This document shows positions 19,040 to 30,088 of a stretch of DNA of 64,000 nt, piece by piece. The DNA comes from Amphibalanus amphitrite (Eukaryota > Arthropoda > Thecostraca > Balanomorpha > Balanidae): the NCBI RefSeq assembly GCF_019059575.1, contig NW_024883412.1, positions 1 to 64,000 of the forward strand, read 5' to 3'. The position numbers were made by a program, and so were the translations under genes. The first letter of the stretch is position 1. Each line of letters begins with the position of its first letter. The notes beneath the pieces are model-generated. The model had not been told where the DNA came from and ran no database searches. It worked only from the letters and a program-made list of their open reading frames with translations.

Positions 19040-19976
19040 TACAAATGTTGCACAATGCTGAGAATGAAAATATATGGAAGCCTCTATGTTCCGACAAGTA
19101 GTTTTTGCACTCTTAGTGGCAGTTGCTTGACAAAAAATATCCTTTAGAATGATTGGCATATCACTTATAGCTAAACACGCAAGGCGGGAGGGGAACTGGC
19201 TAGCCCATTCATCTTTTCGCTAAGGTAATTTTACAACCGTCGGCACTCTTCACGCTCCACCTGTGCCTATATTATCAGCGGCTTTCGATGTGAAAAGCCA
19301 CACGAAACATTCATATGTCACCCGTGAAATGCTGTGGGTGTGTGCGGTATAAAGAGCGATCTGTTAAAGCGTGTCTCCTTTGGAGCGTGCCGGCCTGTTG
19401 TCAAATGATGGCGATGTATGGGGAAGGGACAGCTGTGAGGACTTTCACAGACCAATCCGTCTTAGAAAAGTAATATTTGCTGTGACACTATGCTGGAGCG
19501 TGGGCGATGTGCTCTATCTAGTATGCATCCTATGGGCGATAAATAAATGTCTTGCTGTGTAGACGAGTTATTTATCAGTTGAATGCAAGCATTCAGCAAA
19601 TATTATGCATCATGCCTTCGCTGATTGCTTCAATAAGGGAGCTCAAATTGTGTGGATTTCTGTTTTTATCACTATGTGACAAACAATACTCTGTGACAAA
19701 CAATGAGATATTCCAAAATTGATTAACAGGCACGAAATTGGTGACCACCTAGTGATGCTTCGCCCTCGTAGGTCGTAGAACTACGAGGGCGAAGTTTATG
19801 TTATGTTATATTATGCTCGTTTATGTTAGTTTTCATCACAGATATTATCTTCATGCATTTAAGCCAGGTCGGGTCAGGTCAACCAGTAGGCATCTTGCCG
19901 GCTCTCCATCGCAGGTGGTATCTCCACTGGCAGCTTCGTAAAAGTTACGTAGGCTCCAAAAGTACTTCCTGTAATC
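19040..19976. other. Mostly unique sequence with one perfect hairpin
   Basis: No coding region recognised. A 14-bp perfect inverted repeat CTTCGCCCTCGTAG with a 9-base loop lies at 19758-19794. A short AGGTCA-like run follows near 19865-19880. Confidence 0.5.
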
Positions 19977-21017
19977 CACGCCGTGCTGGAGGGGGGGGGG
20001 CGATGTCATGTCCTACTCAGTTTTTCGCAAATATCTGAAAAAAAACGGCGGCTCTGTGTACCACCATTTTCGGGAAACCTATTTATGCATCTTCCCCGCA
20101 CATGATGTGAAACTTTCAAACCTGGGTCTTTCAATGTCAGATTACCCTAGGCAGGGCTGCGGAGTCGGAGTCGGGAGTCGGAGCTGGAGTCGGTCGGAGT
20201 CGACAGTTCTGGCCGGAGTCGGAGTCGGAGTCGGAGTCGCCAAAATCTTACCGACTCCGACTCCGAAGTCGGAGTTAACGCTGCATAGCTCAACGTCATG
20301 CACTGCACCTGTTGGATTGACAATGCTGCGCTCGAATTTATATTTTGTCGAAAAAAGGCCGTGTTGCTGTTTTGGACGAACGTTTTCACTTTCAGCGAAA
20401 GAAGTAAGAATGTGAATTCCCCAGAATCTGCTTTTTAATTCTGCTTGCTATTTTTATTGCATTTTTGCATCTAAAAGCTTTGGAACGCACAAAGGATCGT
20501 TTCAGGCAAGATAAAAACATCCGTTATGAGCTTCAATATCATTATATGGATTTTAATAGAACCATCCGGAGTCGGAGTCGGAGTCGGAGACGATTTTTGA
20601 AGCCGGAGTCGGAGTCGGAGTCGGAGTCACCCTAAAATCCATCGGCTCCGCAGTCCTGACCCTAGGTCACGTCACGTCAAGTGACATTGCCTTAGAAAAA
20701 TATCCAGTGCTCGCTGTAGCTAGCTACACCGACTAACTAAACGATCGCTTTGATATTTTCGGAGACTCCCGCACTGTAGTTCTATTGGTTTCCGAGTTAA
20801 GCGTCAGTATTTCGAAAATTGTTGAAAAAAAATGCAAAAGTTGAACTTTGATGACCTCTGGTGACCTGACCTTTGACCTGATCTAAAAAATGACCGAAGT
20901 ATTTCCTCCATTATTTTTGACGTTTTCTAGTGCCGCTTACTGCGTGTCGCTACGTGGCCTAAGTGCCGAGTTAGACAGGAAGGGGGACAGGTAAAACCCC
21001 CATCCCAGCACACCACG
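19977..21017. mobile_element. TTAA/AGGTCA element, copy C (ends decayed), with nested hAT MITE
   Basis: The left end reads CCACGCCGTGCTGGAGGGG, the right end CCCATCCCAGCACACCACGG; these are inverted relatives of each other. TTAA is no longer visible at either side. Internal blocks (TTTTTCGCAAATATCTGAAAA, repeated TGACCT) match the other copies. A hAT MITE at 20152-20658 interrupts it. Confidence 0.65.
20152..20658. mobile_element. hAT MITE rich in GGAGTC hexanucleotides
   Basis: Perfect 8-bp target duplication ACCCTAGG at 20144-20151 and 20659-20666. Inverted ends start CAGGGCTGCGGAGTCGG and, from the right, CAGGACTGCGGAGCCGATGG. Two (GGAGTC)n tracts lie near the ends. 8-bp duplication and CAG-type ends fit hAT. 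Confidence 0.9.
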
Positions 21018-21090
21018 GAAAACTGATCATTACCACGGTTCGGGATAAATGTTCCAATGGGTGTTAAATTCGAACTCAGCGAGAAAAAAA

Positions 21091-21215
21091 TCAGGGCTTC
21101 GGAGTCGAAGTCTGGGCCGGATTTGGAGGTGGTCGAATTCGACATTTTTGTCCGGAGTCGAAGTCTGAGTTGGAGTCGCCAACTACTGACTTCGACTCCG
21201 GAGTCGGAGTTATGA
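21091..21215. mobile_element. Fragment of a second GGAGTC hAT MITE
   Basis: Begins CAGGGCTTCGGAGTCGAAGTC and contains GGAGTC/GACTCC runs related to the copy at 20152. No right end is found, so it is truncated or internally deleted. Confidence 0.6.
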
Positions 21216-21534
21216 TTTTGATACTTTCGTCCGACACCACAGAACGAAAGCAACATGTAACTTGCAGTCCAACTAAAATGTACGAAATGAGTGCCATTTT
21301 TCGTTTATATTTTTCTAGCACTGCACTTCGCACAACAAAAGAGTGTGTGCCAACTGTAGGTACAGGTGTCAAACAGGCATCGTGAGGGACACATATATCA
21401 TCTACCACTATGCGTGTTTCATGCGTGCTTCTCTTGCAGATAAATGACCCACCAACAACTCAGCAAAATACACCCCTACAACTCAAAAACACATTTTAAC
21501 TCATTCCGAAATGTCACGCAATGACAGTGGAAAT

Positions 21535-21581
21535 ATGGGGTATAAAAGTGGCTCTTGCTTGGTCTACTCCACACTTCAGCC
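21535..21581 (+). promoter_or_regulatory. TATA-box core promoter of the astacin gene
   Basis: GGGGTATAAAAGTGG (TATAAAAG at 21541-21548) lies 34 bp before the ATG. Transcription would start close to ACTTCAGCC, leaving a very short leader. The ATG context GCCATGG is favourable. Confidence 0.7.
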
Positions 21582-24500
21582 ATGGCGCGTCTCCAGCTTG
21601 CAGTTCTGCTGTCGGCAGCAACGGTAGCGTTGCAGAGGACAGGCTCCACTCCAGTCAGGATTGCCGAGGCGGAGGATATCACGACGCCCCCGCCTCCTCC
21701 GATACCTCCATTCATGATGGACCCGCCTCTGAACGTCACTCTACTGGATGGATCCGTTGAAGAGCTTTTCGAAGGGGACATCGTCCTCACCAAAGATCAG
21801 CGTCTCAACCGTAAGGGTGCCCTGGCATCGACCTGGCCGAATGCAGTTGTGCCGTATATAATCACCAAATCCTCTAGAGGTGACGAGACCATCATTCTAG
21901 AAGCAATTGCTCATTGGGAGAATGCAACGTGCCTCAGTTTCGAGAGGAAACGAGGACAATACAGGAAAGGGCCGCACATTCGCTTCGAAAAGTTGTCAGG
22001 ATGCTGGTCCTACGTTGGTATGAGAAAGTCGAAGGAAGGTCAGACAATTAGGCTGGGGGGATCCAGAGCGTCGTAAGCCTCGTCGCAGCTGCGACGTGTC
22101 GCAAGTTGTGTAGTAAGTCGTTTTTGGAGGGATCAATTGATGAGTAGCGTTACTTAAGAAGTAAAGTCTATCGCAAAGTGCCTGATTTACGACACAACTT
22201 ACGAATTTGAAATAGCAGTCGTAAGTTGTGTCGCAAGTTGATATGGCCTTGAGGGAGAGGTCACAGGTCACAGGTCATTGGGATCATGGTCACGAAATTT
22301 GCATGGTACGTGGAAAATTGTTGAAACTTGAGATCCTGAAAATTTCGTTGCAATCCGTTTCCGCTAACGCGAGTTATAAAGCAAGAACCAACGGTTCGTC
22401 TATGAGGCCTCAATCCGCGCCAGCGAGAGTGTTGAACATGGTGCATAATATGTTATATTCACATTTATTGGGGTATTCATGGATATGAAGTAGCCTAACA
22501 CCATTCCAGTAACTACTGGCGAATCCAGAAAGGCGGTCTTGGACGTTGCGAGGGGCATCCCCCAAAAGATTCTCCAAATTCTAAAAACGATGTGTCCCAG
22601 ATGACCCCCATGACCTCGAATTGATCTCTGTGATGACCCCAAGTTGACCTCTGTGACCTGACGTGTCCCAGATGACCTCCAATTGAGCTTTGTGATGACC
22701 CCAAGTTGACCTCTGTAACCTGACGTGTCCCAGATGACCTCCGTGAACTCCAATAGAGCTCTGTGATGACCCCAAGTTGACCTCTGTGACCTGACGTGTC
22801 CCTTGATGACCCCCATGACCTCCAATAGAGCTCTGTGATGACCCCAAGTTGACCTCTGTTACCTGAAGTGTCCCAGATGACCTCCGTACCTCCAATTGAG
22901 CTCTCTGATGACTCCAAGCTGACCTCTGTGACCTGATGTGTCCCAGATGACCTCCAATTGAGCTCTGTGATGACCCCCAAGTTGACCTCTGTAGCCTGAC
23001 GTGTCACAGATGACCTGCGTGATCTCCAATAGAGCTCTGTGGTGGCCCCAAGTTGACCTCTGTGACCTGACGTGTCCCAGATGACCTCCAATTGAGCTCT
23101 GTGATGACCCCAAGTTGACCTCTGTAACCTGATGTGTCCCAGATGACCTCCGTGACCTCCAATTGAGCTCTGTGATGATCTCAAGTTGACCTCTGTGACC
23201 TGACGTGTCCCATATGACCTCTGTAACCTCTAAGTGACCCCTCTGATGACTCCAAGCTGACTTATCTGACCTGGTGTGCCCCAGATAACCGTCATGACCT
23301 TCAATTGAGCTCTGTGATGACCCCAAGTTGACCTCCGTGACTTGACGTGTCCCAGATGACCTTCGTGACCTCCAATTGAGCTCTTTGATGACCTCAAGCT
23401 GACCTGTGTGACCTGGCGTGTCCCATATGACCCCCAATTGAGCTCTGTGATGGCCCCGAGTTGACCTCTGTAACCTGACGTGCCCCCAAGTTGCCTTCTG
23501 TGACCTGACGTGTCTCAGATTACTTCCGTGGTCTCCAATTGAGCTCTGTGATGACCCCAAATTGACCTCCGTGACCTGAAGTGTCCCAGATGACCTCTGT
23601 AACTTCCAATTGTGACCTCAATCTCCAACTCTACTAACTCTCTGTGACCTCATACTCTCTTAACTCATTTCTTCTAAAGCATCGCTTCTAGATGCCCTAT
23701 AGCGCCACGAATCTCCTGTGATCGATCCCAAAATTCATGGCAACTCACGTGAGCGTTAGCAACCACAAGTCACCCAGTTGAGACAAAGCTTCAGAATCAG
23801 AGAACATGCTTGAACTGGCTGTCTCATAAGCTCGCAAACCAGAAGGGCGAATGTTCCTTTATGCTTGATAGAGTTTTCGACCTTACTGACGCTTACTACG
23901 GGATCAGCTGATCGTGTAGCCTTTTAAATTCTCGAGTAAAGCGGGTATTTAAACCTTGTCGCAGCTACGTTCTGTCGTATCCTCCGACAAACCCCTCTTT
24001 CCTCAACATCCCTCCTTTTCCGCTACGACACAACTTGCGACGGGACATGTGTCGTAACTTGCGACGTGTCGTAGATGGACTTGCGACGCCCTGGATCCCC
24101 CCGGCCTTAGCATTGGGAATAATTGCGAATATCTCGGTATTGTGGTACACGAGATTGGCCATGCTATCGGATTCTGGCACGAACAGTCCCGTACAGATCG
24201 AGACTCGTACGTCACGGTCATTTCGGAGAACATCCAAACTGACCGAGGAGGTAATTTCAACATAGCGTTCACCGAACAGTCACTGGGAGTTCCGTACGAC
24301 TTGAACTCCTTGATGCACTACGGTGGATTTGCTTTCACCAATAATGGTTTTCCGACACTCGTCACCAACGACATCGCTCAGGCGGGACTAATTGGGAATC
24401 GCGACGTTCTCTCACACCGCGACAAGCACCTGGCCAACCTGATGTACCTCTGCGACGCCAGCTGCTCATCCCCGCCCACCTGCGCCAACGGAGGCTACGT

Positions 24501-24942
24501 GGACAGCAGCTGCACGTGCGTGTGTCCTCCGGGAACCAGCGGCACCACGTGCCAAACCGTCACCGGCACCTACTACGAGGCGCCGTGCGGCGACCAGGAC
24601 ATCACAACGGAGAGCAACATCACCTCGCCCGACTACCCCAGCATATACGCGCCCGGACTGCACTGTGTCTGGATCGTCACCGCGCCAGAAGGAATGCAGG
24701 TCCTCATCGAGTTCGGCGCGTTCAAGATGTTCGGTCGCTCTGGTGTCAGGTGTCCCTTTGACTGGGTGACCGTGCACACCGATAGCGACTCGATTCCAGA
24801 CTACGTCAACTGCGACGAGGAGCTGCAGGATAAGAACATCACGTCGTCGGGCGGTCGTCTGGCTCTGGAGTTTCACAGCTATGGTGGTGGCAGCTTCCCT
24901 GCTAATCAGACGGGATTTACGGCAACGGTGACGTTCGTCTAG
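21582..24942 (+). CDS. Astacin-family metalloprotease with EGF and CUB domains; exons 21582-22072 and 24111-24942
   Basis: A secreted zinc endopeptidase of the astacin/tolloid family. Signal peptide at residues 1-17; Pro-rich propeptide with the aspartate-switch motif FEGD (63-66); catalytic domain from about A81 (WPNAVVPY); zinc site HEIGHAIGFWH (H177, H181, H187; catalytic E178); Met-turn SLMHY (230-234); an EGF-like module (about 280-312) and a CUB domain (about 322-439). With the proposed splice the product is 440 residues. The start ATG at 21582 has a TATA box upstream. The intron is not ordinary: its span coincides with an inverted-repeat element flanked by TTA. Splicing from GTAAGC at 22073 to TTAG at 24107-24110 keeps the frame but inserts 7 extra residues (RLGGSRAS for one S) just before the conserved ISIGNNC region. 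If not spliced, the protein would stop at 22076 without its active site. The gene call is firm; the exact junctions need transcripts. Confidence 0.88.
22066..22080 (+). other. Proposed splice donor within the left terminal repeat
   Basis: GAGCGTC|GTAAGCC, cut after 22072. The right terminal repeat has GTCGCAAGT at the equivalent place, so the donor T looks like a C-to-T change of the repeat, or the older form was a GC-AG type donor. Confidence 0.65.
22600..23610. repeat. About 62-bp TGACCT-rich minisatellite inside the introner-like element
   Basis: Roughly sixteen diverged units share blocks such as TGACGTGTCCCAGATGACC, TCCAATTGAGCTCTGTGATG and CCCCAAGTTGACCTCTGT. Each unit holds three or four TGACC words. 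The minus strand of the array is open for long stretches, which creates spurious SSQSSIGGH-type frames. Confidence 0.9.
24090..24111 (+). other. Proposed splice acceptor at the right edge of the element
   Basis: CTGGATCCCCCCGGCCTTAG|C, cut after 24110. The pyrimidine run comes from the terminal repeat, while TTA is the target duplication and the final G is host exon sequence, so the acceptor was created by the insertion itself. Confidence 0.6.
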
Positions 24943-25179
24943 GAGATCGACGAGAGGCCCTTCCTCGGGCCACACTTGACAACGGGAATCAGTTCCTTAT
25001 TTTTCGGGCATCTTACTGGAATTGTCTGTAGCTGGTTTGATATGAAGTTTTTGAATGGAAATGATGTGATGGTTATGGTGACAATTTGTGCGTATGTAGA
25101 TGCAAAGCAATCCCAATTAATTTGTTTGCCCCATGATAGAGTTAGAACTTGCTTGATGTTTTTCACATCCTGGGGGTTT

Positions 25180-25195
25180 GGATCAATAAATAAAG
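25180..25195 (+). terminator. Polyadenylation signal of the astacin gene
   Basis: AATAAATAAA at 25185-25194, about 245 bp after the stop codon. No other AATAAA is seen closer to the stop. Confidence 0.55.
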
Positions 25196-25926
25196 AAGCA
25201 AACCGGTTCTCTGTATTAGCTTCATTATCTGGCCTGGGAGGAAAGTTGCCTTTTTTCCTTATTTTAAAAGGCCTGATGTTTTTTTCAATTCACTTGTTTG
25301 GTGTGTGGTCTGACCACTGGCGTCGTTTTTTTGTTTTCTTCAATAAGCCGACATTAACATCACGGCACTATCTTAGTACTTGGCAATAATCTTGTTCCAT
25401 CTTTGGGTGGTACCATTAGGGTGACGAGTCGGTTCAAATAACTTTAGCACTAATCAACATGTCAATACATGCTACATTTTGCAACTAAAATAATTATGTA
25501 AAACGAGACACATCACAAAACGGCATGTCAAAGAGTCAACAAGAATATTCACCTTCTGAACAAGTCCGTAATCGCCACGCTGTATGTGTAAAGCTTGTGA
25601 TGTCAATACATGCACGCATGCATACAATACTTCTACAAATGCCTCGGCAGTTTATGAGAGAAAGCTTGCGCGTAACGATTGTATGCGACATCACCTATTT
25701 AGCGAGGATTGTACAAAGTACGCACTGCGCGTATACGGCATTATATCGCATTCCGTTCAGTACCTACTACCTATCTAAGGAGTATAGACTAACCGCTAAC
25801 AGTGTGACAAAACCAACTCCACCCTCCTCGCCAGCCCTCCCCCAGTGGTCACGCTCCATACCTTCGCTATCGATCGAGAATGACCTGGTTTGGACACCGC
25901 TCCACTAAAGGCGAATTCGCTGACGG
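25195..25926. other. Unique sequence downstream of the astacin gene
   Basis: T-rich then mixed sequence. Short open frames have no domain signature. No repeat ends seen. Confidence 0.4.
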
Positions 25927-26423
25927 TTAAAGGGACACTCCCACCTTAACATTAGTTTTGAGTTGAGATAGCCAAATTGATGGCCATGGCCTGCAAATAC
26001 CGGTTTGGGCACTCACAACATCGAAAAATGCTTTAATTCGAAGATATGGAATTTCAAACTTGCAGTTTTCGGATTCTAAGGGGCTAATGCATTGGAATGC
26101 CCCCTTAGAATTTGTGACGTCAGCGGAGATCTAACGATTTTTAAATCTTAGGCTAAAACCATCGTTAACACGTGGTGGTATACGCTGCTTTGCGCGCAAC
26201 GTCTGCCGCACTTTAAGGCTGCCAAATTATTGCTTCCAAATAAAGTCGCTAGTAACAGGGGAGATCCCAAAAAGTAAACAAAAGTAAAAGCCTAATATCT
26301 TGAAAACCAGTGAATATTTTTCGATGAAATTTGGTAGATATTCGTTTTCGCTCTTTCTGAACCAAGGGACATCACTTTCATGCAAATTCATTAACTTTTT
26401 TGAAGGTGGGAGGGTCCCTTTAA
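25927..26423. mobile_element. TTAA MITE with AGGGAC ends, copy 1
   Basis: TTAA at 25927-25930 and 26420-26423. Inverted ends AGGGACACTCCCACCTT and AAGGTGGGAGGGTCCCT. About 490 bp with no coding capacity. The subterminal TTTGAGTTGAGATAGCCAA is shared with the copy at 28635. Confidence 0.88.
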
Positions 26424-28634
26424 AATGTGGAGCACACGCGACAGCTGGTTAGACTGTGGACAGCCGGAGAAAGGCACTGCAACAGCGAACGTCGTTTGCC
26501 GGTGCTTTTAGGTGTTATGATACTGATGGTTGTCGGTGATGGGAAATATTTAGATGCGCGAGCTGTTGAGTATTGATGATGTCGTAAAACCGAAGGATCA
26601 GAGGTATTCTAGAGGTAGAGGTAGTAGAGGTATTCTAGAGGTAGAGATTTTCCAGAGGTACTCTAGACTCGTGGCTAGCCTACTTCAGCACGGGTAGCTT
26701 ATCATAGACAGTCAACACATTGGTAAATATGGAAAATAATCACAATACATTTCTTATTATGATTGAAATTTCAATCATTTTGATAAAAAAAAATGCATAA
26801 GCTGGGGAGGGGGGAAGGGAAGGCGAATCCAGACCCCACTTCTAATATGGAGCTATAAATGGAGCACGTAACACTACGCAGGAACCCACACACAATTTTT
26901 GCACCCATGTCAGTACTAGGTACGCCAGCGTTGAAGACGCGTTTTGTTCCAAAACACAAACATAAATGTTCCCTCAAACACCTCAGTCGCATGGATCACG
27001 GCGTCAACGCTGGACAGATTGAGTGAGTCAAAGTCCCGCTTTGATACTTATGTCTCGCTCACTGTCGCAAAAATCAATGGGGATGTTCGCGCTAAGAGTT
27101 CCGAAAAGTCTCGCCAGGTGGCAGCACGGTATGCTTTGGACACAACGCGCCGGCCGGGTGCCGGCCGGGCCGGGGATAACACTGCGGGCGGCGACGGCGG
27201 CCGCCGCGCCGCGAACGGAAACTGCGTTCCATGTCTTTTTCAGGTTCATCATTTTGCTAAAATGAGCAGCTACAGTTGATTTCGATATTAGGAAGACAAT
27301 GACGCGTGTGAAAGGCAAACTACTACATCGTCATTGAGCGGAAGGAAAGGGAGCTGGTCGAATGGTCACCAAAAGCTACAGAGTACGAAAGATACGATGT
27401 TATCACATATTTTAACTTACACAGTTGAAATAAAAAACCTTGTTACATTCAGACATATATTCACACGCATGAAACAATCGATTTACAACACACATTCCAT
27501 GACAAGAACGCATACCTACGGTCTTAAGTTGACCTCTAGCGCTCGTCACTGTCAGATAAGTCAAACACATCCCTGTAGTTTGTACAGACTATTGACTTAA
27601 CCCTTCATCCGGCATGCGTTCATTCTGTAATGATGGGCAACGAATGACCGGCGATTTCTGCGTGGCTCTATATGACATCCTCGTCCGTTCCCCAAGTCAA
27701 TTGGTTCGGTGACTTTCAAATTATAGCAGGCCCTTCCTCGGTCAGGCTTGATGGATCCACCGTCACTTTGCGCGGTACTTTTAAGACAGACTGTACCTTC
27801 TACCAAACCACTGACTGATTAAAATCTGATGCGAAAGGGACAATATCTCGTCGGTCTATCAGTTAAAGTTTAATATTCAGCGACACAAGTGTGAGGGGCT
27901 GAGGGCTGCCTGGAAAACTTGCAACAAACTAAGTAAAATAAGCTTGGCTTGTAATGGGCACAAACTTGTAATAAAGAGGTACTTAATTAACAAATCCACA
28001 ATGTTCCGTTCAGGCAAGTAGCCTTCACATGTGAAGCATTGCTATGACTACTCTTCTAGAGCTGATTGATAACTTTTGAAGGAAGGAGCTGAGTGGCTGA
28101 GCCCTACCATTCACCACTTATCACCTTCAACAATTGCTTAAGGCATGCAGTTCTCTATCACTAGAAAATGTCTGACAATTTGCTGGCTCTCATTTGTGTA
28201 TGATGCAACACGCTTTGCATCAGTGATACTATGACACGAAATGTTGAACACTAGCATAGGTTGCAATGTAGATCCAAGGTGTCCCAGAAGCCAGAGCAAA
28301 AATTGACACCTTAATCAACTTCATGATTGTGGCAAAACTCCACTGCTTGACTACACAGAGCACCAACTGTTTGCTCCTCTAAACTTTCACCAAAGAAAGT
28401 GCTGCTGATGTCATTTGTAGCAGCAGTGACACTGGTAACTTCAAATCACAGGATCTGGTAGCATCCATGCTCTTGAATCTGGATCTTATCAATGCAGCAT
28501 TGCACCTGTGAATAAATGAAAAATGGCATAAGACAGTAGGGAAAGATCTTGGCAAGTCATAATGAGATACATATGTTTAACATGCATGGATAAAAGGACA
28601 TTATATACTGAAGCAATTAGCAAAACATCGCAGT
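26424..28634. other. Mostly unique sequence with a short tandem repeat
   Basis: Contains an imperfect GAGGTATTCTAGAGGTAGAG tandem run (26598-26668) and a GC-rich stretch (27140-27220). A segment at 27108-27145 (CAGGTGGCAGCACGGTATGC) is similar in inverted orientation to 30338-30372. Several short frames lack any domain signature. Confidence 0.45.
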
Positions 28635-29139
28635 TTAAAGGGACTATCCCACCTTTAACATGGGGTTTGAGTTGAGATAGCCAAGTTTGCGGCGAGGTTC
28701 AGAAACCACTATCTATCTAGGTTGCAACCCCCGCGGCCTCTTGGTGTTGAAGAAATTCGTTCCCTTCATTTGAAAATGGGCCTTGTACAAGGCCCTATCT
28801 TCAACATGGAGCGACCGTTAGTGTGACGTCACCTCGTTTAGTCATTCTGATTTAAATGGGGTTGTTCGTTGAAAAATCGCTTAAAACTTGGTCTGAACTT
28901 TGTTGTGGTGCCTACAGAGTAAAAAGAATCAGCTTTATGACAGTAATGTGGCCTGGGGAAGGAGGTAATTTTGGGCTGTGACGTCACATATTTGAAAGTT
29001 TGTGTTTGGAATATGGGAAGCCTAAGATGTTTAATGAAAAATAAATGCCAGAACCGTGTTCCTGGTCATCCAATCTATAAAGTCGGGCACAATTTAACTG
29101 GTTTTAACAACATTTTAGAAGGTGGGATAGTCCCTTTAA
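28635..29139. mobile_element. TTAA MITE with AGGGAC ends, copy 2
   Basis: TTAA at 28635-28638 and 29136-29139. Ends AGGGACTATCCCACCTTT and AAGGTGGGATAGTCCCT. The same family as 25927-26423, at similar length, with diverged interior. Confidence 0.88.
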
Positions 29140-29510
29140 GCACAGTTGAAATCTGATATGATGAACTGGATACAGTGACATCATCAAGACCCATGAACTT
29201 TACACAAAGTATTTGCAATTTTGAAATGCACTTTTATTGCAGTTGCCTATACAAATATTCTAGAAGGTGAAAATTTATTTTAAAAAACAACAAAAAACTT
29301 GCCCGTATTTAGTTGCTAAAAACGCTGAGTGAATATTCTAAAATAGTGTTCACTTCAGTGTGAATCAAAACTTAGAGTAAACAATTATTTACCTGATGAA
29401 TGAAGATATTATATCAATAATGAGTAGCTTTAGGTGGTGATGAGTTGAAAAAAGAACATTTTGCAAGAAAGGCCATCAGTGCAGTGCACAAGCTGTTCAC
29501 CAACTCCTAC

Positions 29511-29655
29511 CTGGTCTTTCAGTGGGATCCCTCTGTATGCACCTCCGAACTTCATCCGCAGGGCTGGTTCCTTCATACGCAGGTCCTCTGCCTTCCTTGA
29601 TTCCTCGGACTCCATCCTGACAACTCCGCACCAGAAGCATGATTGCACTGGGCAC
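29511..29655 (-). CDS. Candidate internal exon of an unrecognised minus-strand gene
   Basis: On the minus strand an open segment is bounded by a good acceptor (GTTACAG, just above 29655) and a good donor (GACCAG|GTAGGA, just below 29511). One frame reads CPVQSCFWCGVVRMES and then RMKFGGAYRGIPLKDQ, with clustered Cys that could bind a metal. Another frame is also open, so the frame is not proven. I do not recognise the family. It may belong with the possible exon at about 30089-30199. Confidence 0.3.
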
Positions 29656-30088
29656 CTGTAACACCATGTAGGATGATCAATACTTGTAACAATTCATAAA
29701 TAGTAGGTAGCTTAGTGTTCTATTACATATACCTCCTGGTTGCTGGTGTCAAAATAGATCCTATTTGTCTTTTTCCATCATAACCTTTATCTGCATGCAA
29801 TATCTTTGGTACCAGACAAAGTAGAACACTGCTAAAATGCTTGCAATGAATCTTATAAAAATGCATTGAATTTATATAATCATTCTCGGCAGCATGTATC
29901 ATCTTTTAATGCCTTTCTCAAAGGGCAGGTCAATTTCCTATATTGATATGCCCATAAACTTATACAGGTAAATTACCTCATATGGGCAATACAAGATCCA
30001 GCTATGAGTTAAGTTAGACTATTTTATACTCTTAGTTATGCTCGCCATAAAAAAATGTCGGGAAACGTGTTACATCGATGGAATTACC
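29656..30088. other. AT-rich sequence between candidate exons
   Basis: No feature recognised; it would be intron if the two minus-strand exons are real. Confidence 0.3.

Larger units (their letters stand above)
22051..24106. mobile_element. Introner-like inverted-repeat DNA transposon inside the astacin coding sequence
   Basis: A 2056-bp element flanked by TTA (22048-22050 and 24107-24109). The left end GGCTGGGGGGATCCAG and the right end read inward GGCCGGGGGGATCCAG match at 24 of the first 27 bases. Subterminal copies of GTCGCAAGTTGTGTCG recur in both orientations near both ends. Removing the element plus one TTA gives an uninterrupted frame reading GQTISIGNNCEYLG, exactly the astacin family pattern, so this was an exon before insertion. 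The left terminal repeat carries a donor (GTAAGC) and the right edge forms TTAG. The 3-bp TTA duplication fits PIF/Harbinger (TWA targets), though its ends differ from the Harbinger copy at 42936. No transposase inside; much of the middle is minisatellite. Confidence 0.88.

Noticed and set aside
21555-22076. Short complete secreted protein ending at 22076
   Set aside because: The stop lies inside the transposon terminal repeat; the product would lack the zinc site. The start at 21555 is not an ATG; the true ATG is 21582.
22513-23560. Overlapping minus-strand frames rich in SSQSSIGGHGGHLGH
   Set aside because: They come from the 62-bp minisatellite inside the introner-like element and are not conserved proteins.
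22051-24106. Introner element as a deletion derivative of the Harbinger at 42936
   Set aside because: The terminal repeats differ (GGCYGGGGGGATCC versus CGCCGTCCACTGG), so no direct relation can be claimed.
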